64,000 nucleotides of DNA from assembly GCA_025093555.1 (NCBI GenBank), contig JAIWNF010000086.1, forward strand, positions 1 through 64,000, given 5' to 3'. Positions 23,299-35,806 of the stretch are shown here, piece by piece; the first letter of the stretch is position 1, and each line of letters opens with the position of its first letter. The notes under the pieces were generated by a model. It was not told the origin of the DNA and made no database searches. It was given only the letters and a program-made list of their open reading frames with translations. The DNA comes from Circinella umbellata. Taxonomy: Eukaryota; Mucoromycota; Mucoromycetes; Mucorales; Lichtheimiaceae. Made by a program: the position numbers and the translations under genes.

Positions 23299-24344
23299 AA
23301 AATGTCATACAAACCTTTGAAAATTTGTGCAAGCCTAACAATAACAATGATGTTATCTTTTCTTGGCGCCGTGATTCTCTGACTTGAACTGATGTTATGT
23401 TTGTATTGGATAAAAAGAAGAATAGGAAACGAAAAAATACCACTGGACATTATCATTCGAAATGAAAAAATAAATACTTTTTTTTTCTATGGATTGACTT
23501 TTATTGTAGGATTAGGGGCTGTGATAGGGCAAGGGTGTTAAAATTAGGAATGATAGTACAATGGTGGTGGTGATTATGATAATTATATAGGGGAATACCA
23601 TGTTCTTAAATCTACATACTATGGAAAAAACGACAATGATCTTTGGTTTATTGCTAGCTTTTGTATTGTTGATGGGCTCAGTCGTTAGAATATGGTCAAA
23701 TCAGTGAATGGAACTGGATACAGTGGATTACATTACTTTTTTATCCCGCTTTGATGATTGTCTCAATAAAAACTCTATTTATAGTTAAGTTTACCTTGTC
23801 GCTTACCGTTAGTTTAGATGATTTGCTTTTTTGATACTTTCAATAAACTTTTTTTTTGTATCTTTACAGTCTTTTACATCGTTTTTATACTTTACATAGA
23901 GTATGAGGATACCCCGACAACTCCTTGCTGTCAAGTCAAATTCAAAAAGACGACAGGTTGATCAAAAAAATCCCAATAATGATTTCAAAATAGGCGAAAA
24001 TGTAAAGAGGCTACCGCCGCTCTTTGAAAAACAAGACGAAATTCGTTTCACTGACCATGCTTATATTTCTATGTCTATAAATTTGCCCAAATTTTTTGAA
24101 GATTAGGCATATTCAGAAAGGTTTCCTATTCGATTTGTTCAACAGCAACAGACAAGAATGTATTTTCCTTTTATATGGTTCATATATATATATATGAAAC
24201 ATGTGTAATCATATTGACAACTTTTGTCGAATATATTAAGGATTGTCTTTATCTCATAATTAGCGAGCTGAAACACGTCAAGATATTTTGACAATTAATG
24301 TGCAAGCATCTATATGGGTTTCTATCCTTGAACATGGACAAGGC
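23299..24344. other. intergenic; one doubtful 67-codon frame
   Basis: An ATG-initiated frame at 23903-24106 (MRIPRQLLAVKSNSKRRQVD...) has a fairly polar, protein-like composition but no domain, splice partner or homologous copy in the window. It may be decayed coding DNA. The rest is AT-rich without recognisable features. Confidence 0.35.
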
Positions 24345-24690
24345 TTTAAGCATACAGTTATCTGGTCTACTAACAATAGTATTATATATTCGTTATTCAC
24401 ATCAATTACTGACTTTTTAATGACATTCATATATATAACAATAAAAAATGTATATCTCGAACCGTTAAGTCGTGATTTGAGTCACCCAATAGTTGGCCAT
24501 AAATTGCCCCTTTTCAATTCAAACACTACAACTTAAGGTTCTATTCTAGGCAGGAAGACGTTTTTTACATTTTGGTTTATTTTTACTACCGAACGGCCTA
24601 CCAGGACCACGTTTCTCTGGAGAAGACACATCGTCGTTATCCATATTATAACAAGAGGAAAAAATTGTGCTGTATAAGAAAAAAGAAAAT
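24345..24690 (-). repeat. dispersed AT-hook-coding repeat, copy 1
   Basis: A segment of about 350 bp that is clearly similar, in opposite orientation, to 60050-60440. Both contain a 32-codon frame of identical length; here it is 24644-24546, MDNDDVSSPEKRGPGRPFG then SKNKPKCKKRLPA. The core PGRPFGSKNKPK is an AT-hook (minor-groove DNA-binding) motif. Similarity continues past the stop through a VIDV...(D/E)II.LL-type stretch at about 24430-24360. In the other copy the repeat leads into the TnpB-like relic, so it is probably the 5' part of the same element. Confidence 0.65.
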
Positions 24691-24853
24691 TCCATACGCG
24701 CATAAACGATCTTAGTACACAATAAGCTTAGGTCGAAGCTGTTGCTTAACTTGTAATAAAAAAAAAAGATATATGATTCTCCGATATAATTCTTGACCAA
24801 CAGATAGAGTCACACCTGTTTTATACTTTTGTGTTTTTTTAACTATTTTACAA

Positions 24854-27107
24854 ATGACTGACCGTAAAGAAACTTTGGCCTTGTCCATTCGCGCACAAGA
24901 AGAAAAAATCAAACAGCTTAAAACTAATAATGCTGAATCCACTGAAGTCGATGCCGAAATTGCTGTATTAAAAGGTTTGAAACAAGAGCTTGACGCTTTG
25001 AATGGTGGTAAAAAGAAGGGTAAAGCTGGCAAGAATGCTTTCACCTTAAAGACTGCAAAGGTACTATTATATACATAGCAAAATATTTTGACATTATGAA
25101 ATGATTCATTTATTATGGTTTCATTATGCATGTCAAGAAAAAAAAGGCGGAGACAGGATAAAAAGTTTCTTGTTTATTAATGAACTTTTTCATATATGAT
25201 AACAAACGAACGAATAGGGTACCAAAGATCATAATGACAAGGAAATGGCTATTCGTGAAAAAGTATTTTCAACCATTACTAAGGTGTTTAAGAAACACGG
25301 TGCTGTTACTATTGATACACCTGTTTTTGAACTTAAGGTTGGTTTTTGACGTCTGTTTACTATATATGTATAAAGAAGATTATGGACTAAAAAGAAAAAT
25401 CATTTATGATAATTGGGATTTTTGGGTGAAACAATAAATAGGAAATTCTTGCTGGTAAATATGGTGAAGATAGTAAATTGATTTATGATTTAGCAGATCA
25501 AGGTGGTGAAGAATGTTCACTTCGTTATGATTTGACTGTAAGTTTTGTTTATTTGTTTCTTATATGATGATAATGAATGATGCAGGGCGATCTTACTATT
25601 ATTATTTTTACTAATTGTAATTTTTACTTTTTTTTTAGGTACCATTTGCTCGTTTCCTTGCAATGAATGGTAAGGAATACCAAAACTTCAAACGCTATCA
25701 TATTGCTAAAGTCTATCGTCGTGATCAACCTGCTATGACCAAGGGTCGTATGAGAGAATTCTATCAATGTGTAAGTTTTGTCGAGTGTATGTGTATATGA
25801 AGTTGAATAGATTAAAATAACTTACATTTTATATATTATTATGTTATATAGGATTTCGATATTGCAGGTACATATGATTCGATGATTGCAGACTCTGAAA
25901 TCTTAAAGATTCTGACTGAAGCATTGGATAATTTGGATGTTGGTCAATATACTGTCAAGGTAAAATTATATAGGGGTTATAGTTTTTTTTTTGTTTTTTG
26001 GAAAAAGAAAATACACTTCGATACTGATTATTTTGGATGATATAGATTAACCACCGAAAGATTTTGGACGGTATTTTCGAAGTTTGTGGTGTACCTGAAG
26101 AAAAGATCCGCCCTATTTCATCTGCTGTTGACAAGCTTGATAAGGTAAAAAGAAAAAAAAAAGAAAATATAGATAAGATAAGATACTTATTATTTCTCTC
26201 TCTATATATATTATTATTTTTTTTAAAAAAATAGTCACCATGGGAAGATGTCAAGAAGGAAATGACAGAAGAAAAGGGATTACCCGAAGACGTTGCTGAC
26301 AAGATTGGTGAATATGTGAAGTTGAAGGGCGGCCGTGATTTATTGAATAAGCTTAAGGCAGATGAAGTTTTGTCCAAGAATGCTAGTGCAGCCAAAGGTC
26401 TTGAAGAAATGACTACCTTATTCGATTATTTGGATATTTTCGATATCACCCAAAAGATGTCATTTGATATGAGTTTGGCTCGTGGTCTTGATTATTATAC
26501 CGGTATCATTTACGAAGCAGTTACTGAAAAATCAGCACCTCCTGCTATGGCTGACGGTGAAAAACCCAAACCCAAGAGCAAGAAGAATGACTCGGATGAA
26601 TTAGATGAATCTACTGTGGGTGTTGGTTCTATTGCTGCTGGTGGTCGTTATGATAATTTGGTTGGTATGTTTTCAGGTGTTAACAAAAAGGGTCAACCTA
26701 ATTTGCAAATTCCATGTGTGGGTGTTTCCATTGGTGTGGAACGTGTCTTCTCCATTTTAATGTCCAAGCAAAAAGCTGAAGATATCAAGAGTAATGAAAC
26801 AGAAGTATACGTGATTTCTGTTGGTGATGGATTGCTCAAAGAACGTATGGAAATTGCTAATGAATTATGGAAGAATGATATTAAGGCTTCATTCATGTTC
26901 AAGAATAAGCCTAAATTGGATAAACAATGGTCTGCTTGTGAAAAAGAGCATATTCCTTTTGCCGTTATTATTGGTCGTGATGAATTGGATAAGGGTGAGA
27001 TCCGTGTCAAGGATATGCGAAGTAAAGATGAAAGTCAAAAGGGTGGTGTTACTGTTCAACGTAATAATATGGTTCAAGAAATTAAGGACCGTTTGGCCCA
27101 ACTCTAA
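24854..27107 (+). CDS. HTS1: histidyl-tRNA synthetase
   Basis: Seven exons (24854-25060, 25218-25337, 25442-25537, 25639-25770, 25852-25959, 26046-26144, 26235-27107) give 1635 nt, 544 residues, a normal eukaryotic length. The N-terminal 50 residues are a WHEP helix-turn-helix ([13 protein letters not shown]...[10 protein letters not shown]), then class II motif 1 ([18 protein letters not shown]), motif 2 with [15 protein letters not shown], the histidine A box [13 protein letters not shown], motif 3 [14 protein letters not shown] and an anticodon-binding domain at the end. It charges tRNA-His in the cytosol; a single fungal gene often also serves mitochondria, but no presequence precedes the chosen ATG. 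An insertion rich in K/P/S/D before [14 protein letters not shown] is lineage-typical filler. Confidence 0.95.
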
Positions 27108-27917
27108 AAAAATAACCATCTCATTTCCATGTTCAAAAATATTCATATAGAAAAGCTCTCATCTTCTTTTTTTTTTTTTTGCAAACCTACCAAAAATTAT
27201 ATACACTCACTATTAAAAAAGAAAAAAGCAATGTGTTCTTATTCGGAATAATAGTTATAATAATAGTAATAATTAGGCGACAAATGGTTGTAAATTACGT
27301 GTCAATTATGATATTTATGTGTTTATATTTATCTATTCTGTGCTGCTGATTTTAAGTCATCATTCAAAACACGGCAAATGTACTTTTTTTTGTCCGATAA
27401 TGTCAATTAAATATAAAATGTTATATTGTTATATATAATATTGGCATAAATGTTTATGCCAGAATTCAGGGTCTCGTTCACGGTGTGCATACACGAGAAT
27501 AAGTCAAATAACATGTGATATATTAATATTAATCTTTAATATTTAGAAAAGAATTACTCTTGGCCCTACTAATAATAAATGACTTTAATGTCGTACCAGA
27601 CATATAATTTAATGATCGTATTCTTTCTTTTTTAATGCCACATAATATTTATGATATACACTGACAAAAAAAAATTAAACAAAAGAAAATAGAAAACAAT
27701 GCATCATTTGAAACAATTTATGTTTTCTCTGTGAACAGGGTGTTTATAAAATAAAGCACATGCCAAACCTGCGTGCAGTTTGTGTTATTTTGCGGAGTTC
27801 CGTTTTTTTTTCACTTACGCGCATCGGGTTCCTTATAAGCTTTTTTTTCCCTCCTCAGCTTTTTACTCTCCTCTCCTCATTCCCCAGTCATTAACATTTA
27901 CATTATAAAAAAGAAGG
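27108..27917. other. intergenic, HTS1 3' end and LNP1 promoter
   Basis: The first part has a T-run after the HTS1 stop. The last 80 bp before LNP1 is pyrimidine-rich (CTCCTCAGC, CTCCTCTCCTC), typical of fungal core promoters. No gene seen between. Confidence 0.5.
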
Positions 27918-29527
27918 ATGGGTGCTTTATTGTCAAAGCAAAAGGTAAAAGTTATACTTGAAACTCAATGAATTGTTTTTTTACCGAGATTTTTTGTATA
28001 TGTATGAGGTTTCGAAATCCACTCATGCAACTATTTTTACTTTTATTATCATTATTTTTAAAGAGTGACCCAAACGACTACGAACAAATACTTTCAGAAC
28101 TTGACGAAAAGATTCAAAAAGCAGAAGTTAGACTTTCTGAAATAAAAATTCGTGAACGTAGAACGGGTGTATTATGGATAATTTATGGAACGATAGCATG
28201 GGCAGCTTTCTTATTGTATAGTTTTATTGCACTTCATGGAAGTGAAGATATTGATTGGGATACGTCCGTTATGACTTTATTACCTGTTCTCGTGATTCCA
28301 TTAGGGTAAAAAAAAAGAAAACAGAGAAAATATTTTCTTTGTGCATTATAATTATATATGTGCGCAATATGACATACTACGTTACTTAACATAACTTTCT
28401 CTTTTCCCTGAACCTGAATAGAATCTATTATACGCGTCGATTATTAAAATGGTTTTATACTCGAAAACAAACCAATGAAGAAGCCAATTTAGGTGCTTTA
28501 CGCGCTCAACAAAAACTCAAGGTTGAAGAATTGAAAAAGAAAACATCTTATTATACCACAAAATCATTGTTAGAACGATATGATTTGGCTGCTGCACAAA
28601 AGAAAAAACAAGAACAAGCACAAAGAAACGGTCAAGCTGCTATGGCAACGGCACGTCAACTACCATCACCAGGACAACAGCAACAACAACTAAGACAAAG
28701 AAATGGAGGTTGGTTGATTATTGTGGTGTTTTTATTTTTATTTTTTTGCATAAATGTGATACATGGACAAATAAAGAAGGGAAAAATGAAAAGGGGTTAT
28801 TTTTTATTGATATGCTATCTATATAAGGTCCGGGACCGGCCCCTTTGCAACAAGGTCAGAGCATGGCACATCCTCAGCAGCAACAACATCAGCAACAAGG
28901 TGGTCCCATACCCAATCATGGACCAGGGGGACTTGCAGTACCGAGACCACTTATGCCACAACCGCAACAACCCAGGGAACGTCAATGGTATGATAAATTA
29001 GTGGATGCATTAGTAGGAGAAGAAGGACCTGAGACGAAATATGCTTTAATATGCCGTCATTGTTTTATGCATAATGGATTAGTTTTACCCCAAGAAATCG
29101 ACTATATACGTAAGTATAATTTCCATATATATTATATAAGAACGGTCGTGTTAGGGGGGAAGGAAACAAATCGACAAATCTTAAAACATAACTTGTCTTT
29201 CTATATATAGAATATACCTGCCCAAATTGTAAACAATTCAATCCAGCACGAAAAATAGCAGTTCGACCTACATCACCAGCACCTTCATCACCGCTACCAC
29301 CACAACATCAAGCAACAGTATCTGATGAAAATAAATCCAAAAATAGCATCACACCAGAACCACAACCTTCAGTAATGATGGAAGAAAATGGTAAAGATGG
29401 TCATCATCAAGGACCATCTGAAGAAACCGGACCAGTATCGTATAGGGTTTCAGATGAAGATGATGATAATAATGACAAGAGTAACATTCTTAATAATACA
29501 AATACGGATGGTATCAAGACATCATGA
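27918..29527 (+). CDS. LNP1: lunapark family ER three-way-junction protein
   Basis: Five exons (27918-27944, 28064-28305, 28422-28708, 28828-29109, 29211-29527) give 384 residues. The N-terminus starts MGALLSKQK; the MG start is compatible with N-myristoylation as in other lunaparks. A coiled coil (EQILSELDEKIQKAEVRL) precedes two membrane spans, GVLWIIYGTIAWAAFLLYS and SVMTLLPVLVIPLG, separated by a short loop, then a second coiled coil, a Q/P-rich linker and the lunapark zinc finger: ICRHC...TCPNCKQFNPAR, two C-x2-C pairs with LVLPQEIDYIEY between, split by the last intron. Known role: stabilises tubular three-way junctions of the endoplasmic reticulum opposite to atlastin/Sey1. The acidic/Asn-rich tail is disordered. 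Confidence 0.92.
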
Positions 29528-30141
29528 TCTTCTTAGACGCACATACAGACATATTTCTTTGCTCATATTCCCCTCCCCCTTTCTTTAATCCAAAAAAAAA
29601 TCCACTTTGCTCTCTTTTTTATGTGCGCATTGTTCAATTCTATTTATCACTATCTTTTATATATATTATATTTCTTGATTGTTAAGTGGAAAAATACCTC
29701 TCTCATTTTTTTTAATCGAAACCCAACAAAAAAGATAAAACAGTTTATCGTGGGTAACCAAAATCTCAAAAATTACAAATGGTATGATTTTTTTTTTTGG
29801 AAAAAAGCGTTATCTGATCATCTTTTACGTTAATAATATAATTTACAAAATGGGTACTTTTAAAAGATATAAAAGAACGTTGTCAATATATATGTATATA
29901 TAAACAATTCATTGTGATTTGTATAGAAAAAAAGCAAATATAATGTGGTGTATAAAAAGGGTGCGTGTGAAAACTGAAAAAAAAGGAAGAGCTGGGAGAA
30001 TACTAACGAGGAAAAAAGGATAAAGGGATTGGAGGGGGCGAGTCACTGTACAAAGAGAAAGGGAAGAAGAAAATGCTATGTATATGTATTTGTGTGTGCG
30101 TATGGTCTGCGTATTTGTTTGTGATGTGAAGTTGTTTTTTT
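29528..30141. other. shared 3' intergenic region of two convergent genes
   Basis: LNP1 on the plus strand and the mitochondrial-protein gene on the minus strand converge here. T-rich and A-rich runs suit 3' ends on both strands; no other feature was seen. Confidence 0.5.
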
Positions 30142-31148
30142 TTACTTTGTTTGTTTCCTGTCTATCATTGAAATGGATCTTTGTCGTCTTGTACGTTGTC
30201 TATATTGTTGTATCCACATGGTTCTTTTTCTTGCTTCGGCAACTGTTGCAGCATGAATGATAGGTCTATTAGAACCACGTCTTCTACCATTATCTTCTTG
30301 TTCTATTGTGCTTGATTCTTTTGCTTCTCGTTGTTGTCGTTGTTGAATTTTATCTTGCATTGCTGTTAAATAATCAACAACTTCATCACTATCCGGCATA
30401 TAGAAAATAGGCATGGATTGATCCATATGAATGGCTTCTATTTCATCATAAGCCGAATGTCCATCGTCAAAACTTAGTGTAACAACCGTTTCGTCATCTT
30501 CTGCTGACATATTATTTGTTGAAGTTGTTGAATCTTTACCATCAAATGTTTGTGGAGGTTCGAAAGGTCGAAGGTTCATCAAATATTGTGATAATTCTTC
30601 ATCTTCTACATAAAGCACGTATATATTCAGTTTCTTTTTAGTATGACAAAAAAAAACAATATTTCTTTCTACTTTCTTTTTCTATCCTTACCAGCGTTGA
30701 ATGCAGCTTCTTCATCTTTGGGTTGTTCTAAACCCAACATTTTTTGTATTTTATTAGGTCCATGTTGATGTTGATGTTGTCGTGATGTTGTCGTTGAAGT
30801 AAAAAAGGGTCGTTCTTCATCCGATGACAAGCCCAATAATGGTCGATGTAACGAAAAAAAGGCATTGTGTGCAAATTCAGCTTCAGGCATGTTTACCACA
30901 GGCATAAATGATAATTGTTCTCGAACAACTGCATCTTGTTCTGTTGGTTGTTTTTGTTGTTGGGTTGTAGGTACTTGGTTGGTTTGGTCATTATCTTTAT
31001 TGCTACTGTTACTACTACTGCCATTGCTATTAGGATCATTATTACGATAAGAAGAATAAAAACGATTTGTTGTTACAGATTGTTGTGTTGTGATTAATGA
31101 ACGAGAAACGATACTTCTTCCTGGGATACGATAAATTTTTGATATCAT
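30142..31148 (-). CDS. probable mitochondrial protein of unknown function
   Basis: Exons 31148-30692 and 30605-30142 join in phase 1 and give 306 residues. The N-terminus MISKIYRIPGRSIVSRSLIT is basic, Ser/Arg/Ile-rich and without acids, and is followed by TNRFYSSY, the pattern of a cleaved mitochondrial presequence. Next comes a Asn/Ser/Gln-rich spacer, a conserved-looking block FAHNAFFSLHRPLLGLSSDE, a helix KIQKMLGLEQPKDEEAAF, an acidic part, and a strongly basic C-terminus (EARKRTMWIQQYRQRTRRQR). A basic tail with presequence would fit a mitoribosome or nucleoid protein, but no family was recognised. Confidence 0.7.
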
Positions 31149-32671
31149 TGTTTTTATTTGTGTGTGTGTGTTACTGTGTTGCTATGTGTGTATGTGTGTA
31201 AGTTGTTAATAAAGTTGTTAATAAAGTAAAAGAAGATATAAAAGAAGAAATTCCGCTTTTCTCGTAAAAGCAACACGGGGTCTGTGGTTTCCATTTAGTT
31301 CTTCTTTTACTAAAGTTGAGTCACACGATTTCTTCAACCCCGCAAATATAATTATAATGACGCATTGGTAACTTCATTTAGATAACATAATTACATGTTT
31401 TACTTTAGTAATAGAATGGCATTATGATCATACTGATTATTATATATGGATTGACTTGGAGGTTTATGTCGATAAATAAAAAAAAAAAACTAAGGAGCTT
31501 TGCCCTTACCAATCCCCTTTTTATCACAATTGTATTCGTTCCGCGGTTCAGGATAAGAATCAATGACAATCCGGGAGTACCCGAATTATTGATTAGACTC
31601 TTTTTAAAAGATAATAATAAAAAAACGACTTGTATATATAATTTCATAATTATTGTTGCTATCATTTGTATTAAACAGTAGTTAACAATTGTTTGTTTGC
31701 AGTATATTAAACTTTTACTGATTGATTTATTTATGATTCATAAACTGGGTTCTCTTTTTATATTTTAGAGTTCGAATTTTTACTTTATTTAGCAAACATG
31801 ACGTGATTTATATCAGGGTTTTTAGCTCCGAATGTATTTTTGCCTTCCACTTTGAAACATCATCATTTAAATTTTCTAATCCTCTTTTTATCTTTTACTT
31901 GTTCATGTTCTTTTGATATCTATTAACATCATAAAGAAATTTGATACTATGTTAGAGTGATTAAGTAAAACTATCACAAATAGGAAGAATTGTGTTTCGA
32001 CATCAAATCACATATTGTCATTAAGATGTACTTTTGGAAGTTTAATTGACTATCTTGTGTTTATACTTAACTTATTATATAATTACTCAATCTTCAAGAA
32101 TGGTAAGATTCTATTGCAGTAATTTAATACTCTTATGTAGGTAATATATACAAATATAACTTTTATAGTTCTCAATAGTAAATAATTAACGTCAAGGAAA
32201 AACGATTAAGGCAATGCATTTTTCTTTGTCACATTAAGATTAGATATATTCGAACTAAAGCAGTAAAGTGATTAAATTACATGCTTTATTTTTACCTTGG
32301 CCACTGACCACAGAAAATTCCCGATCGCTATCATTTCACTCTTAGTATAACATTCTAATAACTTAATTAAGTGTCTTTTACAGTAACCGTTCCATGCTTT
32401 GAATGATTTTTGGAAAAAAGTTTACACTGAAATATATCTAGCTCTTAGTGAACCTCACAAGTTGAAGACTCAAACTCGAAATAACTATATATGCATCTAC
32501 ATACTTAAAATAAGTATTAACTGGTCGAAAAATAAGTTAAATAAAAACTTATACAATAATTTTAATATATAAAACCCAGTTTAACGCGTTTTAGATCGGT
32601 ATTTCATGCTACACGCGACTGACAATCCAAACCAACCTTTTTCTTTTTTTATTGTTATTATTCACTACAGT
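31149..32671. other. intergenic, no gene seen
   Basis: Begins with a GT-rich leader (TGTGTGTG) upstream of the mitochondrial-protein gene. The two antiparallel frames at 31405-31681 are mutual shadows with no protein character. The rest is AT-rich. Confidence 0.45.
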
Positions 32672-32683
32672 ATGGTGCCATGA
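32672..32683 (+). promoter_or_regulatory. 4-codon upstream ORF overlapping the Apn2 start
   Basis: The first ATG of the leader opens ATG GTG CCA TGA; its stop codon shares the bases ATGA with the main ATG at 32680. Such an overlap allows termination-reinitiation or leaky scanning and could lower translation of Apn2. Confidence 0.4.
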
Positions 32684-34860
32684 GAATCTTAACTTGGAAT
32701 ATAAATGGACTCGCAACAACATTGCATTATCATCCATGGTCTGAAAGTAAATCCTATAAGGTTAATAATATTAATGACAGCCCATTCAGTTTTATTTTTG
32801 TATAAAGATAGTTTATTAAACTAAAAATATAATGGATCTCACTTTTAATTTTTATAGAATCTATTTGACACGTTGGAAGCCGATATTATATGGCAAGTTA
32901 TAAGGAACGAAGAAAAAGAAAAAAGTAGCTATACTCTATGTACATATGACCAAGTTACTCAACTCGATTGATTTCTTGTAATTAAATAGTTTACAAGAAA
33001 TAAAATGTCAACGATCTAAACTTACAAGTGACATGGCAGTGGTTCCTGGTTATGACGCCTATTTCTCCTTTTCAAAAATCAAATTGGGATATTCGGGCGT
33101 AGCCATCTACGTCAAACAACCACTACAGCCCCGTTGGACTGAAGAAGGGATTACCGGTGTATTAAACAGTAAAATCCATGATGATCCAGAATTCGATTCG
33201 TTTCTTGAATCTTCACTTTCAACAGATCCATCAGCGCTGGACGCTGAAGGACGTTGTATTATCATGGATTTCAATGCATTTATTTTATTCAACATTTATT
33301 TCCCTAATGATAGTGGTGAGACACGGATTGATTTCAAAATGGATTATCATCGTTGCGTTCGTCGTAGAATTGATGATTACTTAAAACAGGGAAGACAAGT
33401 GATTTTAGTAGGGGATATTAATGCTGTTCATGAAGAACTCGATCATTGTGATCCAAAAAAGAGTATGAAAGAACATGAACTTTTAAATTTCAAAGATTTG
33501 CCACAACGGACTTGGTTGGATCAATTGATTATACCAAAAGGACCGTTAGTAGATTTATGTCGAAAGCACCACCCTGGTCGAAAAGGAATGTTCACTTGTA
33601 AGTTATGTAAGTTTGAATGGTACTATCAATCAAATACTAATGATATTAAATTAAATTAAGGTTGGAATACTCGGATGAATTCAAGGTAATAAGGAATATA
33701 ATATTTCAAAGGAGACGTTTTTATTATGCATACGTTTGTGTACTGATATTTTTATTCTTTACTTTATATACGTAATATATGTGTATTTAGACCATCGAAC
33801 TATGGTAAGTTTTTGTTTCTATTTTATTATCATTATCTATAACCCCCCCCCAACTAAGAATAAAAATTGATGTACATGAACGATTTGATTTAGGTACTCG
33901 AATCGATTACATTCTTACTTCAACAGGAATAGAAGAATGGTTCAAAAATGCGGATATTCGACCAGATATTCTGGGATCTGACCACTGTCCTGTATATGTT
34001 GATTTCCACGACCAGGTCCATGATAAAGAAGGTTCACTTGTACCGATCCAAGATGTACTAAAATCTGATTCAATTGAACAATCCACACTTTTCACACGAA
34101 ACTATGAAGAATTTTCTGATAAACAGAAAAAATTATCAAGCTGGTTTGGTAAAGGATCAATACCACCAGCATCAACTTCGTCGTCTACACAAGCAAAATC
34201 AACTTCTAATACTACAGTCGCTATCACGACAGTTTCGACGATAGGACAGCAACAGCAAAAACAACAAAAATCCGTTAATAATATACCAGCGAATTTTTCA
34301 TCCAAAAAAAGAAAATCAACATCAATGACGCAAAACCCATCTCCTAACAAAGGACAAAGGCTGTTAAAGTCATTTTTTGGTGCTAATAATAGTGCTAGTG
34401 AAATGAATAGTAAAGGAAAAGAGAAATTAGCATTATCACCTACAGGATCGGTTGAATCATCAATGACAACAACAACAAATGATACAGAAAAAGATGAGGA
34501 TATTGATATAGATTCGTTAATGAATGAAGCTAAAGGACGTCAAGATTCAAAACAATCATGGAATTCTTTATTTACACCTCGGTCAGCACCTTTATGTCGT
34601 TTACATCAAGAGCCTTCCAAATTGATGACGGTAACAAAAAAAGGACCTAATCAAGGGAGACAATTTTATGTTTGTTCTAGGTAAAATAATGGATCTTATT
34701 ATTTGATTATAGATGGGTCTATGTTATTGATAACTGAATATATCTATTATATTATAGACCATTTGGATCTAATGATATCTCAACTACCAATGAATATCAA
34801 TGTGATTTTTTTCAATGGAAACATGAATCCAATAATAATGGGAAATTGTTATTCAAGTGA
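32680..34860 (+). CDS. APN2: class II AP endonuclease (Apn2/APE2)
   Basis: Seven exons (32680-32760, 32858-32892, 32990-33597, 33661-33685, 33791-33804, 33894-34680, 34758-34860) sum to 1653 nt, 550 residues. The EEP nuclease domain shows WNINGLA, IICLQEIKCQR (metal-binding Glu), GYSGVAIYVK, VGDINAVHEELDHCD (catalytic Asp/Asn) and GSDHCPVYVDF (catalytic Asp-His). After it come two PCNA-binding boxes, QKKLSSWF and QRLLKSFF (34355-34378), and a C-terminal GRF zinc finger, PLCRLHQEPSKLMTV...QGRQFYVCSRP...CDFFQWKHE, cut by the last intron. The enzyme incises abasic sites and trims 3' blocks in nuclear base-excision repair; PCNA and the GRF finger direct it to single-stranded gaps. Intron 2 uses a GC donor (TG|GCAAGT at 32893). 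Exon 5 is 14 nt long. Confidence 0.93.
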
Positions 34861-35206
34861 TTAAGTAATAAAAAAAAGGGATTTATACATTGTATTATAA
34901 CATAAAGTAGGGGATCGACGGTGATCGCATGTGTACGACACGTGTGATGGTGTGATATACCAGTGGGTGCATAAAAGCTTATCTTCCGACAAAAAATGGG
35001 GCGAAACGTGAAAAATTACTTGTTTAAGTTTTTTATTACATCTTGACAATAATTTATTTATCTAAAATAATATTCTTCTATTATTATTGTTATTATTTCG
35101 GTTTATATGTACACAATGATGTCCGTGTATATGTTTGTTATAAATATGTATGTATGTATATAATAAATAGTAAATGATAGTAAATGTAGTATGCGGATTA
35201 TTTTAT

Positions 35207-35722
35207 TTAACAACATTCTTCAGCAGCAAAACATAAACAAAGGGCAGCCAAGCTAGTAATGAATAAAACAAATAATTAGTTATTTCATCCAATTTATATA
35301 TTAATTATAATATTGATATTGATTTCTTACCATCCCCAACAACATGCATCATCTGTTCGACTTGGTGTTTGTCTAATTACTACTGTTTGTGGTGGAGGAG
35401 TTGGTTGATAATAATAAACTATTATAAAACAAGCAAAAAAAATATGTATGTGAGCTTCCAATTTACATTCAATAATAATCAATAACAAAATGATACTAGA
35501 GAGCTTACCTCCTTGTTGTACATTGGAGCCTAGTGGCTGATAAGACGAAGAGGAAGAGGATGCAGGGTTATAGTGATATCCAGGGTATGCAGGTGGTGGT
35601 TGTTGAAAGTAGTTGGTATTGTGGTTACTGTTGACAGTATGTTGTTGTGCCTCATTATAACATGGTGGCGGCAAAACAGGTGCTGACGTTGGTCGAAATT
35701 TATGTTGCTCGGGTACACCCAT
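35207..35722 (-). CDS. CYSTM cysteine-rich tail-anchored peptide
   Basis: Exons 35722-35509, 35418-35331 and 35252-35207 give 115 residues. The body is Pro/Tyr/Gln/Ser-rich (YFQQPPPAYPGYHYNPAS, YYYQPTPPPQTVV), and the end is the CYSTM module DACCWGCLAALCLCFAAEEC, a Cys-rich hydrophobic C-terminal anchor that starts at the second splice junction. Known: CYSTM proteins occur across eukaryotes as small plasma-membrane tail-anchored proteins linked to stress and metal tolerance. The ATG at 35722 (MGVPEQHKFRP) is used; the promoter holds a GGAAA tandem repeat. Confidence 0.85.
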
Positions 35723-35783
35723 TCGCACAATGTAGAACTAGTTTTAAATTCACCTTTTTATATGCTGTATGCCCGTTACCAAA

Positions 35784-35806
35784 AGGAAAGGAAAGGAAAG
35801 GAAAGG
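35784..35806. repeat. (GGAAA)n tandem in the CYSTM promoter
   Basis: About four and a half GGAAA units lie 60-85 bp upstream of the CYSTM ATG; on the coding strand this is a TTTCC pyrimidine tract, which may act as a nucleosome-excluding promoter element. Confidence 0.5.

Noticed and set aside
24288..24536. 82-codon plus-strand frame
   Set aside because: It overlaps the AT-hook repeat in antisense; the coding signal (two equal-length copies) is on the other strand.
31405..31681. Antiparallel 85/86-codon frames near the mitochondrial-protein gene
   Set aside because: Each is the shadow of the other, both rich in I/F/L/N; no motif or second copy.
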